Of a DNA stretch of 64,000 nt, positions 63,858-64,000 are shown piece after piece. Position 1 is the first letter of the stretch. The number at the start of each line of letters is the position of its first letter. Location: the NCBI RefSeq assembly GCF_025989125.1, contig NZ_JAPDNR010000001.1, positions 6,870,087 through 6,934,086 on the forward strand. The letters are read 5' to 3'. A program made the translations under genes and the position numbers. Below the pieces are notes generated by a model. It saw nothing but the letters and a program-made list of their open reading frames with translations, was not told the DNA's origin and searched no databases. The DNA comes from Chitinophaga nivalis (GTDB taxonomy: Bacteria; Bacteroidota; Bacteroidia; Chitinophagales; Chitinophagaceae).

Positions 63858-64000
63858 ATGGATACATTTACTATTATTACGGCATTAATTACCATCAGTG
63901 CGTTAATCTCCTATATCAATAACCGATACATTAAATTACCCGGCGCCATAGGCGTGATCGTGGTTTCGCTCCTGTTATCCTTTGTGATACTCCTCACAGG
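63858..64000 (+). CDS. Probable CPA1-family Na+/H+ antiporter, N-terminal part (runs off window)
   Basis: ATG at 63858; 47 full codons visible. The text MDTFTIITALITISALISYI then NNRYIKLPGAIGVIVVSLLL is the hydrophobic first-helix pattern with the KLP(G/x)xIG turn of NhaP-like cation:proton antiporters. Only helix 1 and part of helix 2 are in the window, so the call is tentative. Confidence 0.6.
   Translation, partial: MDTFTIITALITISALISYINNRYIKLPGAIGVIVVSLLLSFVILLT

Noticed and set aside
1..64000. rRNA, tRNA, insertion sequences, prophage
   Set aside because: No rRNA-like conserved stretch, cloverleaf, transposase or integrase was noticed by eye; a tool search could still reveal a tRNA.

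Overview
The window comes from a Bacteroidota genome, most likely Chitinophaga or a close relative in the Chitinophagaceae. This rests on a SusC/SusD pair, type IX secretion sorting domains (type A on a chitinase, the gliding-motility-associated type on an M43 protease), Bacteroidota-type promoters (TTG-N19/20-TAnnTTTG), a Bacteroidota-style class I lanthipeptide leader, and a GH18 chitinase beside a GH16 glucanase. No rRNA, tRNA, CRISPR array, transposase or integrase was seen. Genus is inferred from gene content, not from a marker gene.

Layout. 1-3.5 kb: edge of a lanthipeptide locus read leftwards: a 51-aa precursor (3316-3471), three decayed precursor-like remnants (2960-3290), LanC cyclase, LuxR-type response regulator, a possible small secreted peptide and the start of an SbnB-like dehydrogenase. 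3.7-7.2 kb: nested inverted repeats, a decayed ORF, and an operon of two cytochrome-bd-superfamily-like membrane proteins, each with a fused C-terminal cytochrome c domain, plus a 55-aa membrane protein. 8-12.7 kb: SusC/SusD without an adjacent hydrolase. 12.8-23.8 kb: a GNAT protein with a clear promoter, a hybrid histidine kinase convergent with a class I terpene synthase, SUFU-domain protein, SAM hydroxide adenosyltransferase, YceI, metallophosphoesterase, DUF4253 lipoprotein, methyltransferase and a simple histidine kinase.

23.8-30.1 kb: a tight eight-gene operon (FAD oxidoreductase, methyltransferase, type III polyketide synthase, FabL-like enoyl reductase, FabZ-like dehydratase, ketosynthase, ACP, phosphopantetheinyl transferase). 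It looks like a dedicated fatty-acyl line feeding a type III PKS and two tailoring enzymes, so the likely product is a phenolic or pyrone lipid. 30.3-35.2 kb: DUF6493-like protein, SWIM zinc-finger protein and two small unknowns. 35.4-44.1 kb: sulfatase, unknown membrane protein, Hpt protein divergent from a second hybrid kinase, UbiA prenyltransferase, a promoter-to-terminator leader (possible sRNA) and an MsbA-like ABC exporter. 44.2-50.9 kb: GT2 glycosyltransferase, secreted nuclease, secreted small protein, CoA-transferase, S41 peptidase, AraC regulator.

51-61 kb: large secreted M43 metalloprotease, then a polysaccharide-degradation group: GH16 lipoprotein, divergent propeller/LuxR regulator and GH18 chitinase. 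Both hydrolases carry a three-repeat fascin-like beta-trefoil. 61-64 kb: Bcr/CflA-type MFS transporter (TTG start), beta-lactamase-fold serine hydrolase, TfoX-like protein and the start of a probable Na+/H+ antiporter. Functions are assigned by reading motifs in the translated sequence; no database search was possible.
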